DNA from: Clostridium sp. Cult2 | GTDB lineage: Bacteria > Bacillota > Clostridia > Tissierellales > Tepidimicrobiaceae | Direction of reading: 5' to 3' | DNA length: 63,392 bases | Assembly (NCBI RefSeq): GCF_021655075.1 | Contig: NZ_PPXX01000061.1 | Span: 1 to 63,392 of the forward strand | The notes under the pieces: model-generated | Databases searched by the model: none | Told to the model about the DNA's origin: nothing | The model's input: only the letters and a program-made list of their open reading frames with translations | Translations under genes and position numbers: made by a program | In this document: one piece after another, positions 1 through 7,424 of the stretch | Layout of the letters: the number at the start of each line of letters is the position of its first letter | Numbering within the stretch: the stretch's first letter is position 1

Positions 1-18
1 CCAATATACCTCTTCCAT
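1..18 (-). CDS. Possible 5' end of an iscB nuclease gene, cut by the window edge
   Basis: Reading leftward off the window, an ATG at 18-16 opens six codons (MEEVYW) before the sequence ends. It lies directly downstream of the structured RNA at 60-401, which is where the IscB reading frame lies in OMEGA/HEARO elements. No RuvC or HNH motif is visible because nearly the whole gene is outside the window. There is no well-spaced ribosome binding site; the nearest GAGG is about 18 nt away. The call rests only on position next to the RNA and is weak. Confidence 0.25.
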
Positions 19-59
19 GAACAGTCTAGGAGTTTTCCTCTACAACCAGTCTAATCCTT

Positions 60-401
60 AGCCTCTTTTGCAATATTGGTTTCGATAACAAAACCTTCCC
101 CTCTTGGGCCCTAATCAAGAAAAGTTGAACTTATCATCCGCCAACATCACTCAAGGCAGGCTACTCTGTATGTTTAATCTCATATTTATACATACAGGTT
201 TATCTTACCAAATGGTAAGTCTCCACGAAAGCAGGGTCAACGCCTGCATGCCATTGCAGATCGCCCCATCTTTCTTACTCCCAGCATCAACCCTCGACTG
301 GGCGTCGCGAGCCGAAACAAGGAACTTCATCGATATGCCCTTCGACGGATTTTTAGCCCCGCCCTCGGGATTAGCTGTGTTGACTAGAATACTGTACCAC
401 T
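60..401 (-). ncRNA. IscB-type OMEGA RNA (HEARO RNA)
   Basis: On the minus strand this G+C-rich segment contains GTCAAC near its 5' end (384-379) and the exact complement GTTGAC about 140 nt downstream (241-236), a long-range pairing. Between and after these are further hairpins: CCCAG/CTGGG around 275-290, CTGCA/TGCAG (259-255 with 248-244) and TTACCA/TGGTAA (218-213 with 210-205). The core wording, GGGTTGATGCTGGGAGTAA, resembles what I remember of IscB OMEGA RNAs. In this family the guide is at the RNA's 5' end and comes from flanking host DNA, here about 402-421. The 3' boundary is approximate. Short ORFs on both strands here look like accidents of an RNA gene. A group I intron was considered, but no intron core was found. 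Confidence 0.58.
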
Positions 402-450
402 TCATTTAGTCTATTAATTATAGCATAATATCTATAATTATTCAATAGAT

Positions 451-1320
451 TTAATAATCTCTACTCACTAAATCATTTGTTAATTTTTTGAAAAATTCAG
501 CATCCTTATTTTTATAATTATCCAATACATGGATAGCTTTAGAGCTCAATTCTTCTACTATTCTCTTTGCTTCATCTATATTATGAAAAGTTAAATAAGT
601 TACCTTGTTAATTAGCTTATCCTCTTTTTCATCTAATATATCATCTCTTATCTGATATGCTAGCCCAAGATATAATCCAAATCGCCTCATCTTCTCTATA
701 TCTTCCTCTTTTCCTCCTCCTAATATAGAACCAGCAACAACAGAAGCTTGAATAAGAGCTGCCGTTTTAGATTTATACATAAATAATAACTTATCCTCAT
801 CCATGACAATTTCGTTTGATAATAAGTCCACTACCTGTCCACCAACCATACCAAATATTCCAGAATATTTGCCTATTTCATTAATTGACCAAATATTTCT
901 TTTGTAATCATCAATAGTTTTTGAATTCTTCAGGGTATATTCTGTCATGGTTTCAAAAGCTAGATTTAACAATCCATCTCCTGATAATATTGCAATTGCC
1001 TCCCCATAAACTTTATGGTTTGTTAATTTTCCTCTTCTAAAATCGTCATCATCCATTGAGGGTAAATCATCATGAATTAAAGAATAAGTATGTATCATTT
1101 CTATTGCCAATGCGAAAGGAATAGATTTTTCATAATCTCCACTAAACATTTGGCATGATTTTAATAATAGTATTGGCCTTAATCTTTTGCCTCCTGTAAA
1201 CAAACTATAATTAATTGATTCAAATATTTTCTCCTGATAGCCTGTTTTACTATTCAATATATCAGATAAATGTCTATCAATTATTTCTCTAGCACTTTGA
1301 ATTTCTTCATTTAGCTCCAT
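451..1320 (-). CDS. ispA: Farnesyl/geranyl diphosphate synthase
   Basis: A 289-residue trans-isoprenyl diphosphate synthase that condenses isopentenyl diphosphate with allylic diphosphates in the isoprenoid pathway. The first aspartate-rich motif is DDLPSMDDDDFRRG (about residues 89-102) and the second is DDILDEKED near residue 227; these bind Mg-diphosphate. GGKRLRP near residue 43 is the family's substrate-binding Lys/Arg motif. It starts 4 bp after the xseB stop codon and is the last gene of the nusB-xseAB-ispA operon. In many Clostridia dxs follows; here the IscB-type element follows instead. Confidence 0.95.
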   Translation of the reverse strand: MELNEEIQSAREIIDRHLSDILNSKTGYQEKIFESINYSLFTGGKRLRPILLLKSCQMFSGDYEKSIPFALAIEMIHTYSLIHDDLPSMDDDDFRRGKLTNHKVYGEAIAILSGDGLLNLAFETMTEYTLKNSKTIDDYKRNIWSINEIGKYSGIFGMVGGQVVDLLSNEIVMDEDKLLFMYKSKTAALIQASVVAGSILGGGKEEDIEKMRRFGLYLGLAYQIRDDILDEKEDKLINKVTYLTFHNIDEAKRIVEELSSKAIHVLDNYKNKDAEFFKKLTNDLVSRDY

Positions 1321-1324
1321 TTTG

Positions 1325-1558
1325 TCATACCTCCATATAGAAATCTTCTTCTTCTAAATTATCATTTTCATCTTTTAATAGTATTTTGATCTCTCCCTCA
1401 ATGTCTTTCAACATATCATTACAATAATTATACAAGGCTATTCCTCTTTTAAATTTTTCTAAAGAATCCTTTATAGATAAATTTTCTTCTTCCAACTCTT
1501 CAATTATTTCCTCTAATTCTTTAATAGCTTCTTCATAAGTCAATTTGCTATTTTTCAT
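1325..1558 (-). CDS. xseB: Exodeoxyribonuclease VII small subunit
   Basis: A 77-residue acidic helical protein with the typical XseB start (YEEAIKELEEIIEELE) and a predicted coiled coil through residue 60. It partners the XseA large subunit to form exonuclease VII, which degrades single-stranded DNA to oligonucleotides. Its start lies 11 bp inside the xseA coding region, indicating translational coupling. Confidence 0.93.
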   Translation of the reverse strand: MKNSKLTYEEAIKELEEIIEELEEENLSIKDSLEKFKRGIALYNYCNDMLKDIEGEIKILLKDENDNLEEEDFYMEV

Positions 1559-2771
1559 AATTGAACTCTCCTTTGCTAATTCTAACCACTTTTACCCTTA
1601 TAATACCATCCTTGATTAAAAGTTTTAGCTCATCATCCATAGATATATTATCTACAGTGGTAATCATATTATTATTCTCATCCAATATTATGCCATATCC
1701 TCTATCTAAAGAAGAAATTGGGTTTAAATAATTAAGACTATTTAACATATTAGCCACTCTATTCCTATTACTTTCCAATGTGTTTTCCATAATAAAAACA
1801 AGTTTTTTAAATAAATTGTCTTGCTCTTGTACTTTCTCTTTTAACTGATAAATTGGATTATAAAAATCCAAACTCCGTTTTATATAATTTAATTTTACAT
1901 CCCTATCATTTAAAATATAGTGAAAAGAATTCCGTAATCGACCTAAATTTTGGTCTAAATTCTCCTTTAATTTCTCTAGTTCTGGAGTAACTAATTCTGC
2001 AGCAGCAGATGGAGTTGCTGCTCTTAAATCCGAAACAAAATCAGCAATAGTAAAGTCAGTTTCATGTCCAACTGCTGAAACTATAGGGGTTTTCATGTTA
2101 AATATAGTCCTAGCCACTGATTCGTGATTAAAAGCAAAAAGTTCTTCTATGGAGCCACCCCCTCTACCAGTAATAATTACATCGATATCGTCTCTATTAT
2201 CAAGATACTCTAAGCCTTCACATATTTCCTTTGGAGCTTGTACACCTTGTACTAATACTGGATAGATTAATATATCAGCAACAGGAAACCTTCTTTTAAT
2301 TACAGTAATTATATCCTTTATTGCTGCCCCAGTAGAAGAGGTAACTACGCCAATTTTATTAGGTAAATATGGTAACTTCTTTTTATTTTCTGGATTAAAC
2401 AATCCTTCTTTTTCTAATCGTTTTTTTAGTTCTTCAAAGGCTGCAAATAAATGCCCTATACCACTTTCTTCAATGCTCTTTACATAGAGCTGATAATCTC
2501 CTTCTTTTTCATACACAGAGATATACCCTGTAGCAATGACCTTAATCCCATCTTTTAAGTCAATATTCACTAGTCTATTATCATTTCTAAACATTACACA
2601 TTTTAGTTTCCCTTTGTCATCTTTTAATGAAAAGTACATATGTCCGCTATAATGATGTTTGAAATTAGATATTTCTCCTTCAACTTTTATATTAGAGAGT
2701 ATCCAGTCACCGGCAAATATCCTTTTTATATATTGATTTACTTCACTCACTTTTAAAGGTTTAGAGTCCAT
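1548..2771 (-). CDS. xseA: Exodeoxyribonuclease VII large subunit
   Basis: About 407 residues, normal for XseA. It begins with an OB-fold (residues 1-100: SEVNQYIKRIF, VEGEISNFK, GHMYFSLKD) followed by the catalytic domain with TSSTGAAIKDI, DVIITGRGGGSIEELFAFN and the VGHETDFTIADFVSDLRAATPSA region. I chose the ATG at 2771 (MDSKPLKV) because TAGGTG lies six bases before it; this start directly follows the stop codon of the upstream gene. An upstream in-frame GTG would sit inside that Shine-Dalgarno sequence. Works with XseB. Confidence 0.94.
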   Translation of the reverse strand: MDSKPLKVSEVNQYIKRIFAGDWILSNIKVEGEISNFKHHYSGHMYFSLKDDKGKLKCVMFRNDNRLVNIDLKDGIKVIATGYISVYEKEGDYQLYVKSIEESGIGHLFAAFEELKKRLEKEGLFNPENKKKLPYLPNKIGVVTSSTGAAIKDIITVIKRRFPVADILIYPVLVQGVQAPKEICEGLEYLDNRDDIDVIITGRGGGSIEELFAFNHESVARTIFNMKTPIVSAVGHETDFTIADFVSDLRAATPSAAAELVTPELEKLKENLDQNLGRLRNSFHYILNDRDVKLNYIKRSLDFYNPIYQLKEKVQEQDNLFKKLVFIMENTLESNRNRVANMLNSLNYLNPISSLDRGYGIILDENNNMITTVDNISMDDELKLLIKDGIIRVKVVRISKGEFNYEK

Positions 2772-2772
2772 A

Positions 2773-3738
2773 TTAATCACCTACTAAATATCCTTCTTTA
2801 CCTATATATGCTATACCAACTCCATTATCTGTACATAGTTCAATTTTAGTAAAGAAAGGTTTTATTTTTTTATTATTCAACTCTTCAAATAAGAATCCTC
2901 TTAAAATTCTATTAGCTGAAACACCCCCTGTGATCAAAATATTATCTAAATTATATTTAATATGGCTATTGAATATTATTTTATAAATTATAGTTGATAT
3001 AGTTTCGAATAATGTGGCTAATATATCTTCTTTACTATACGAATAGTTTTTAATTAAATTCTTAAAATAATTTTCCATACCCGATAAATTAAACCATGTA
3101 TCATCCTTTAAACTCATGGGTACATTTAAATTTAGCACGCTACCTCTTTGAGATATTCTGTCCATTTCTACACCGCAGGGAAAAGCTAATCCTAATTCAA
3201 CTCCAATTCTATCTATTAATTGTCCTATACTTAAATCCAATGTACCACCAATTATTTGGATAGACATTTTATTATCTTTATTGTTAACTAATAATAATTC
3301 CGTTGTCCCACCAGAAATATGAAAACTTAAAAATTTATCATAATGTCTAATCTGATTATCCATAATCCCAGCGCCAATATGCCCTTCCTGATGGCTATAC
3401 TCTCTATATTTAGTGTTTAGTATTTTTGATAAAATAAAAGCCTGTCCTTTACCTACTATAAAAACAGGCATATATGATTCTTCTATGCTTCTAGGTTTAT
3501 TACTACAAGAAATAGTATCTACATTATTAATATCGATTTCCATTGCCATTTCTTCAATCAATAAGGGTAAATTATTGATATGCTGAAAAACAGCCTCCTG
3601 TTGCCTCAAACCCTTTTTTCCTTCTTTAACCTCTAGTATTTTTCGCAAATCCAAAATAATATTATTACTATTATCTATTACTGCTAAAGAAGTAGTATAT
3701 GCAGATGTATCTATTCCAATAAAGTATCTTTTACTCAT
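2773..3738 (-). CDS. TsaD/Kae1-family paralogue of unknown function
   Basis: About 321 residues with the ASKHA fold layout of TsaD: GIDTSAYTTSLAVID at the N-terminus, a metal-binding HQEGH (H-x3-H) near residue 120, and the nucleotide-binding SGGTTELLLV and ITGGVSANRIL. It is annotated in other Clostridia as an O-sialoglycoprotein endopeptidase-like protein, but it lacks the genome context of TsaD (no tsaB, tsaC or tsaE here) and its HISGGTTEL differs from the usual SGGHTQL. I chose the ATG at 3738, with GAAGGG upstream, over a TTG at 3759 that crowds its ribosome binding site. It sits between nusB and xseA. I would not call it t6A synthase. Confidence 0.75.
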   Translation of the reverse strand: MSKRYFIGIDTSAYTTSLAVIDNSNNIILDLRKILEVKEGKKGLRQQEAVFQHINNLPLLIEEMAMEIDINNVDTISCSNKPRSIEESYMPVFIVGKGQAFILSKILNTKYREYSHQEGHIGAGIMDNQIRHYDKFLSFHISGGTTELLLVNNKDNKMSIQIIGGTLDLSIGQLIDRIGVELGLAFPCGVEMDRISQRGSVLNLNVPMSLKDDTWFNLSGMENYFKNLIKNYSYSKEDILATLFETISTIIYKIIFNSHIKYNLDNILITGGVSANRILRGFLFEELNNKKIKPFFTKIELCTDNGVGIAYIGKEGYLVGD

Positions 3739-4141
3739 TTTTATCCCTTCTTCTGACAAAACCTCCTAATACTCCATTTATAAATTTGGAAGATTCATCG
3801 GTGCTATATATTTTTGCAACCTCAATAGCTTCATTAATAGAAACTTCAACTGGTATATCTTCTCTATAGACTATTTCATATATAGCTATTCTCAAAATGC
3901 ATAAATCTATTCTTGCCAATCTATGTAGTTCCCATCCTTCTATATTTTCTTTAATATGAAAATCTATTTCTTCCAAATTACTGATAATCGTTTTTACAGC
4001 GTCTTCGATATATTCTATCTCTCCTAGATTAAATTTATTATTTTCAATAAACATATTAATTATATTATTAGAAAAATCCGAATTTATTTCCATTTGATAT
4101 AATAGTTTCATTGTAGATTCCCTTGCATATCTTCTACCCAT
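3731..4141 (-). CDS. nusB: Transcription antitermination factor NusB
   Basis: A 136-residue all-helical RNA-binding protein that forms the antitermination complex with NusE on boxA RNA. The start MGRRYARESTMKLLYQME and the C-terminal motif DIPVEVSINEAIEVAKIYSTDE followed by KFINGVLG are characteristic. The downstream TsaD-like gene starts inside its last codons. Length matches the family. Confidence 0.95.
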   Translation of the reverse strand: MGRRYARESTMKLLYQMEINSDFSNNIINMFIENNKFNLGEIEYIEDAVKTIISNLEEIDFHIKENIEGWELHRLARIDLCILRIAIYEIVYREDIPVEVSINEAIEVAKIYSTDESSKFINGVLGGFVRRRDKNE

Positions 4142-4188
4142 TTCTAGCCTCCCTAATATATTTCAATCAATATAATTGACTTTTCATA

Positions 4189-4425
4189 TTATATTCTCTT
4201 TGTTGGAGATAGTAATCTCTCTAATAATTTTTTTATATCTTCTATGCCATAGGCTTTACTACCAATTAATAACCCTAACCAAGTACATAGAATTATAAAC
4301 ATAGTTTTAAAAAAACCTATTACAAGTATCAGTATACCTATTAAGAAACCAAAAATACCCCCTAATACCTTGCCTTTATTGCCCTTTAAATATTCCGTTA
4401 GCTCACTGAATAATTCTTTTCTCAA
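4189..4425 (-). CDS. DUF2273 small membrane protein
   Basis: A 78-residue protein with a short basic/amphipathic head, a hydrophobic hairpin (about residues 20-58, GGIFGFLIGILILVIGFF then an I/L-rich segment) and a charged tail. This matches DUF2273, which is normally encoded between amaP and nusB in Firmicutes together with Asp23. Probably helps anchor Asp23-family proteins at the membrane; the exact role is unknown. Confidence 0.85.
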   Translation of the reverse strand: MRKELFSELTEYLKGNKGKVLGGIFGFLIGILILVIGFFKTMFIILCTWLGLLIGSKAYGIEDIKKLLERLLSPTKRI

Positions 4426-4444
4426 TTTGTAAACACCTCGTTTG

Positions 4445-4993
4445 CTATTTTACATTTCTAATAGGTGTAGTAACATTGCTTATAATTACTTTTATTTCGT
4501 TAACACTTACTCCTGTACAGTTTTCAACGTGTTCCTTTACTTTATTCTGAAGTTCTTTTGTAGTTTCTGGTATATTTATCTCAGGATAAACTTCTCCTTT
4601 TAAATTTATGAATATTTGTCCTTCCACAATATCAACTTTTGTTACAATGTTTCTTATACCGGTAAATTTGTTTGATACACTTTCTACTAGCCCTACTACT
4701 GTTTCTGATGAAATGTTTATTTCTCCATAATCTGTCCTCTGAACCAAATATGTTATCTTTGATTTTCTATCATTGGTCTTCAACCCCAAAATAAACATTC
4801 TAATACTTAATAATAACAAAGCAAGTCCTATCCCAGTATAAACATAGTTGCCTTTAATTCCTTCAAAAATATATTTAACATTATCTATAGATAAAAATTG
4901 AATTCGCTCAAAGGGAAAAAATATCATAATAATTGAAAAAACTATTAGACAAATAGATAATACAGTTAAGATAATCCTATCAATTACAATCAT
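4445..4993 (-). CDS. amaP: Alkaline shock response membrane anchor protein AmaP
   Basis: A 182-residue protein with two N-terminal membrane segments (residues about 5-28 and 50-68) and a C-terminal Asp23/Gls24-like domain (EINISSETVVGLVESVSNKF, then a VDIVEGQIFINLKGEV strand). In Staphylococcus AmaP tethers Asp23 to the membrane. It is followed by the DUF2273 gene and preceded by asp23, the usual trio. A hairpin at 5026-5050 separates it from asp23 and may lower its expression relative to asp23. Confidence 0.87.
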   Translation of the reverse strand: MIVIDRIILTVLSICLIVFSIIMIFFPFERIQFLSIDNVKYIFEGIKGNYVYTGIGLALLLLSIRMFILGLKTNDRKSKITYLVQRTDYGEINISSETVVGLVESVSNKFTGIRNIVTKVDIVEGQIFINLKGEVYPEINIPETTKELQNKVKEHVENCTGVSVNEIKVIISNVTTPIRNVK

Positions 4994-5025
4994 AATTGAT
5001 TCATCCTCCTAAAATATATTTAAAA

Positions 5026-5050
5026 TTACCCTCTGGTTTCCAGAGGGTAA
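5026..5050 (-). terminator. Hairpin between asp23 and amaP
   Basis: An 11-bp perfect inverted repeat (TTACCCTCTGG / CCAGAGGGTAA) with a 3-nt loop lies just after the asp23 stop codon. It is followed on the minus strand by a modest U-rich stretch (AATTTTAAAT). It may be a leaky terminator or an mRNA-stabilising hairpin, because the following genes have no obvious promoter of their own. Confidence 0.6.
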
Positions 5051-5055
5051 ATATA

Positions 5056-5454
5056 CTATTTTACTCTTGGTTCATTCTCAACTTTGGGCTCTTCTTTAGG
5101 TATGTTAACACCCTGAACATTGACATTAACCTCTACTACATTAAGACCAGTCATTGTTTCAACTGTCTCCCTAACATTTTGTTGAACTTTTGATGCCACT
5201 TCTGATATTTTAGAACCATAATCAACGATTAGGAATATATCTATTGCCGCTTCTTTTTCACCAACCTCAACTTTCACACCTTTAGATAGGTTTTTCATGC
5301 CCAACATTTCAGTAATATCGCCAGTAATGCCTCCACTCATACCTGTTACGCCATCTACCTCTGTAGCAGCTAAGCCTGCTATTATGGCAACAACTTCATT
5401 AGCAATTTTCACTGTACCATATTTAATCTTTTCATCACTAGAATATTCAGTCAC
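5056..5454 (-). CDS. Asp23/Gls24 family envelope stress response protein
   Basis: A cytosolic protein of about 132 residues with the family signature GTVKIANEVVAIIAGLAATE, then VDGVTGMSGG, and a C-terminal strand pair VEVNVNVQGVNI. Associated with envelope and alkaline stress in Firmicutes. The GTG at 5454 is favoured because GGAGG lies eight bases upstream; the GTG at 5463 overlaps that site. It has its own vegetative promoter (5492-5520), so it is uncoupled from the upstream sporulation operon. Confidence 0.88.
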   Translation of the reverse strand: MTEYSSDEKIKYGTVKIANEVVAIIAGLAATEVDGVTGMSGGITGDITEMLGMKNLSKGVKVEVGEKEAAIDIFLIVDYGSKISEVASKVQQNVRETVETMTGLNVVEVNVNVQGVNIPKEEPKVENEPRVK

Positions 5455-5491
5455 TATAGACACCTCCCATTATCTGAAAGTCCTTAGGGTT

Positions 5492-5520
5492 ATTATATCA
5501 GAGGGTTAAGTTTTTTACAA
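5492..5520 (-). promoter_or_regulatory. SigA-type promoter of asp23
   Basis: Minus strand: TTGTAA (5520-5515), a 17-bp spacer and TATAAT (5497-5492) preceded by TG as an extended -10 (TGATATAAT). It lies in the 63-bp gap after spoIIIAH and reads into asp23. Confidence 0.75.
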
Positions 5521-5526
5521 TCAATT

Positions 5527-6189
5527 CTAATTCTTTTTCATTATTTTTATATTAGACGCCTCTAAGTTAGTTTCAGTGATAACAACGTCTAGAATCTTTA
5601 CCACATCCTGTTCAGATAGTTCATCTATAGATACAACAACTTTTGCACTTTCCTTCGTAAGAAAAATCAATACATCCTCAAATCCTTTTGCCTTTATTAA
5701 TCCTTCAACAACCAATTCCTTTTCTGATATTTCACCTATTTCCATAATCTTTTTTTGAGCCTCAGTTCTCATTTCATCAATAGTATTGTCATTATTTACA
5801 ATTTCATTCAATCTATCAATTAATCCTGCCCTAAGTTTGTCCCTAGATAATCTTTGCTCTATAAAATAATTCTTTGACCTTAGACTATCTTCTCTAACAA
5901 TGGTTTCCTCAATAAATTCTTCAGCATTTTTAGAAATCTCATCAATATCTTTTAATTCTCTAGTATCTAATATTTCAATATCATCTTTATCATCTCCTTC
6001 AGATATTGTTGGAACCAAATTATTATCTTCTAAAAAAATCCCTTCAGCTAATTCCATTTCCTCATGTTTTTGATAATCATTTGAAACCTTCGATAAAGCT
6101 TGCTTAGTTAAATTATGATTTAGATAACCAGTAAATACTAATAGGACTATTAATACTAATATTATTGCTGGTTTTTTCATAGAAAACAT
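5527..6189 (-). CDS. spoIIIAH: Stage III sporulation protein AH
   Basis: About 220 residues with one N-terminal transmembrane segment (KPAIILVLIVLLVFTGYL) and a C-terminal domain with the YscJ/FliF-like ring-building fold, seen as DKLRAGLIDRLNEIVNN followed by AKVVVSIDELSEQDVVKILDVV. In the family SpoIIIAH sits in the mother-cell membrane and binds forespore SpoIIQ to build the feeding-tube channel. The ATG at 6189 has a GGGGGG ribosome site seven bases away. Last gene of the spoIIIA operon. Confidence 0.93.
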   Translation of the reverse strand: MFSMKKPAIILVLIVLLVFTGYLNHNLTKQALSKVSNDYQKHEEMELAEGIFLEDNNLVPTISEGDDKDDIEILDTRELKDIDEISKNAEEFIEETIVREDSLRSKNYFIEQRLSRDKLRAGLIDRLNEIVNNDNTIDEMRTEAQKKIMEIGEISEKELVVEGLIKAKGFEDVLIFLTKESAKVVVSIDELSEQDVVKILDVVITETNLEASNIKIMKKN

Positions 6190-6201
6190 CAATTATCCCC
6201 C

Positions 6202-6792
6202 CTATTTACTAGCATAAACTTCAACCTTATTGCCAGGTATCCCCAATACCGTTTTAACCGCCTCATAAAGTCTCTCTTTAACTTCTAAATCCTCAGCCCC
6301 TTCTGCTATTATTATTACTCCCTTAACTGTTGGTTTTATTTCTTTAAGAACAATTAATGAACCTTCACTACCTGTAACTACTTGAATGGTCATGTCCTCT
6401 CTAATAATTTCCCTAGTTCCTCCTTGTGAATCTAACTCATTAGTTGTTTCATTGTTTTTAGTAGTGTTAAATGCTGGAATTTTTTCAACAGTATCCTCTA
6501 AAGTTATCATTACCTTTACCTCACCTACCCCTTTTAGTTGGCTTAATGTATTTTCAAGCTTCTTCTCTAAAATAGTGCCATAATCCATCCCAACGCTAGA
6601 AGTATTATTTATTTCATTTTCTAGCATTATTCCGTCATCAGAACCTTTTCTATATTGGATAAAAATATCAGCTATTATAATAAGTATGATTCCAATAATA
6701 AGTATTATGAATAAATTCCTAATTAACTCCTTATTATTTATCTGATCTAAGTATTCTTTAATCCTATTGATTAATTTATCCAACCTATTCAC
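6202..6792 (-). CDS. spoIIIAG: Stage III sporulation protein AG
   Basis: A 196-residue protein with one membrane helix near residues 26-44 (IIGIILIIIADIF) and an extracellular ring-building domain beginning LENTLSQLKGVGEVKVMITL and ending in VKTVLGIPGNKVEVY. SpoIIIAG forms a large ring in the mother-cell/forespore channel. The GTG start overlaps the spoIIIAF stop codon; a TTG at 6783 with AAGGTG upstream is an alternative. Confidence 0.93.
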   Translation of the reverse strand: MNRLDKLINRIKEYLDQINNKELIRNLFIILIIGIILIIIADIFIQYRKGSDDGIMLENEINNTSSVGMDYGTILEKKLENTLSQLKGVGEVKVMITLEDTVEKIPAFNTTKNNETTNELDSQGGTREIIREDMTIQVVTGSEGSLIVLKEIKPTVKGVIIIAEGAEDLEVKERLYEAVKTVLGIPGNKVEVYASK

Positions 6793-7408
6793 CTTCCCTC
6801 GTAGTATTTATATATACTTTTATGTTTTCCTTAGAAATATTGTAATTTTTATTAATAATATTTACTATATCTTCACTGTTTTGAAGGACTTGCAAATTTT
6901 TTGTCCTTTCTTTGCTTTCTCCAATCTCAACATTTTCAATCTGAGCCACAGTTATTAAAGCCTCAGTTGATTCTTCTGCATCAATATATTCTTTCAAAAT
7001 TATATCTATATCTTTAATTTCTCCATAATTTATTTCATCTTCATATATTGAAATTATTATTTCTTCAACTTGGTATTCGGTAGAACCTAGGATATGTCCT
7101 TGGATTTCATCTTTAATTTTATTAATATACATTTTTTTTATCTGTTCTTCTTGTAGTGATGATAATTCAATATTATCTCTATATTCAAATTTTATTTGAT
7201 TTACAGTATTGCTAAATACCTCTCTATCCATATTAAAATCCTTATGGATTAACTTGATAAATGGTGTAATTATTACTATTATCACTAATAGTCCTATTAC
7301 CATATCTATATACCTTTTCATATTACTATTTGGCAAAGCTATTTCTACTATAGAAATTAGGACAAATATTATAGCAATATCTTTTACCCAAACCTTCAAA
7401 AACTCCAC
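6785..7408 (-). CDS. spoIIIAF: Stage III sporulation protein AF
   Basis: A 207-residue protein with two N-terminal membrane helices (about residues 9-26 and 32-53) and the typical sequence SNMKRYIDMVIGLLVIIVII. The C-terminal half has a mixed alpha/beta ring-building-like end (NKNYNISKENIKVYINT). It overlaps spoIIIAG by 8 bp. Part of the SpoIIIA-SpoIIQ secretion-like complex required for forespore SigG activity. Confidence 0.92.
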   Translation of the reverse strand: MEFLKVWVKDIAIIFVLISIVEIALPNSNMKRYIDMVIGLLVIIVIITPFIKLIHKDFNMDREVFSNTVNQIKFEYRDNIELSSLQEEQIKKMYINKIKDEIQGHILGSTEYQVEEIIISIYEDEINYGEIKDIDIILKEYIDAEESTEALITVAQIENVEIGESKERTKNLQVLQNSEDIVNIINKNYNISKENIKVYINTTREGE

Positions 7409-7424
7409 TATCCCATGTAATCAC

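Larger units (their letters stand above)
1..401 (-). mobile_element. 5' end of an IscB (IS200/IS605-related) element inserted after ispA
   Basis: Bases 1-401 are clearly richer in G+C than the AT-rich chromosome that follows, which suggests an acquired segment. On the minus strand the host sequence ends in ATGA (405-402), the junction reported for HEARO/IscB elements, and the element begins at about 401. It lies in the intergenic space 45 bp past the ispA stop codon, so no gene is interrupted. The rest of the element, including any nuclease or transposase gene, would be to the left of base 1. There are no terminal inverted repeats, as expected for this class. Confidence 0.45.

Noticed and set aside
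205-405. Minus-strand 66-residue ORF
   Set aside because: Lies inside the OMEGA RNA candidate; conserved-looking peptides here come from conserved RNA.
104-409. Plus-strand 101-residue ORF
   Set aside because: Lies over the structured RNA, has no ribosome site and is explained by the G+C-rich RNA gene on the other strand.
4996-5193. Plus-strand ORF over the asp23-amaP joint
   Set aside because: Antisense shadow of asp23; no ribosome site.
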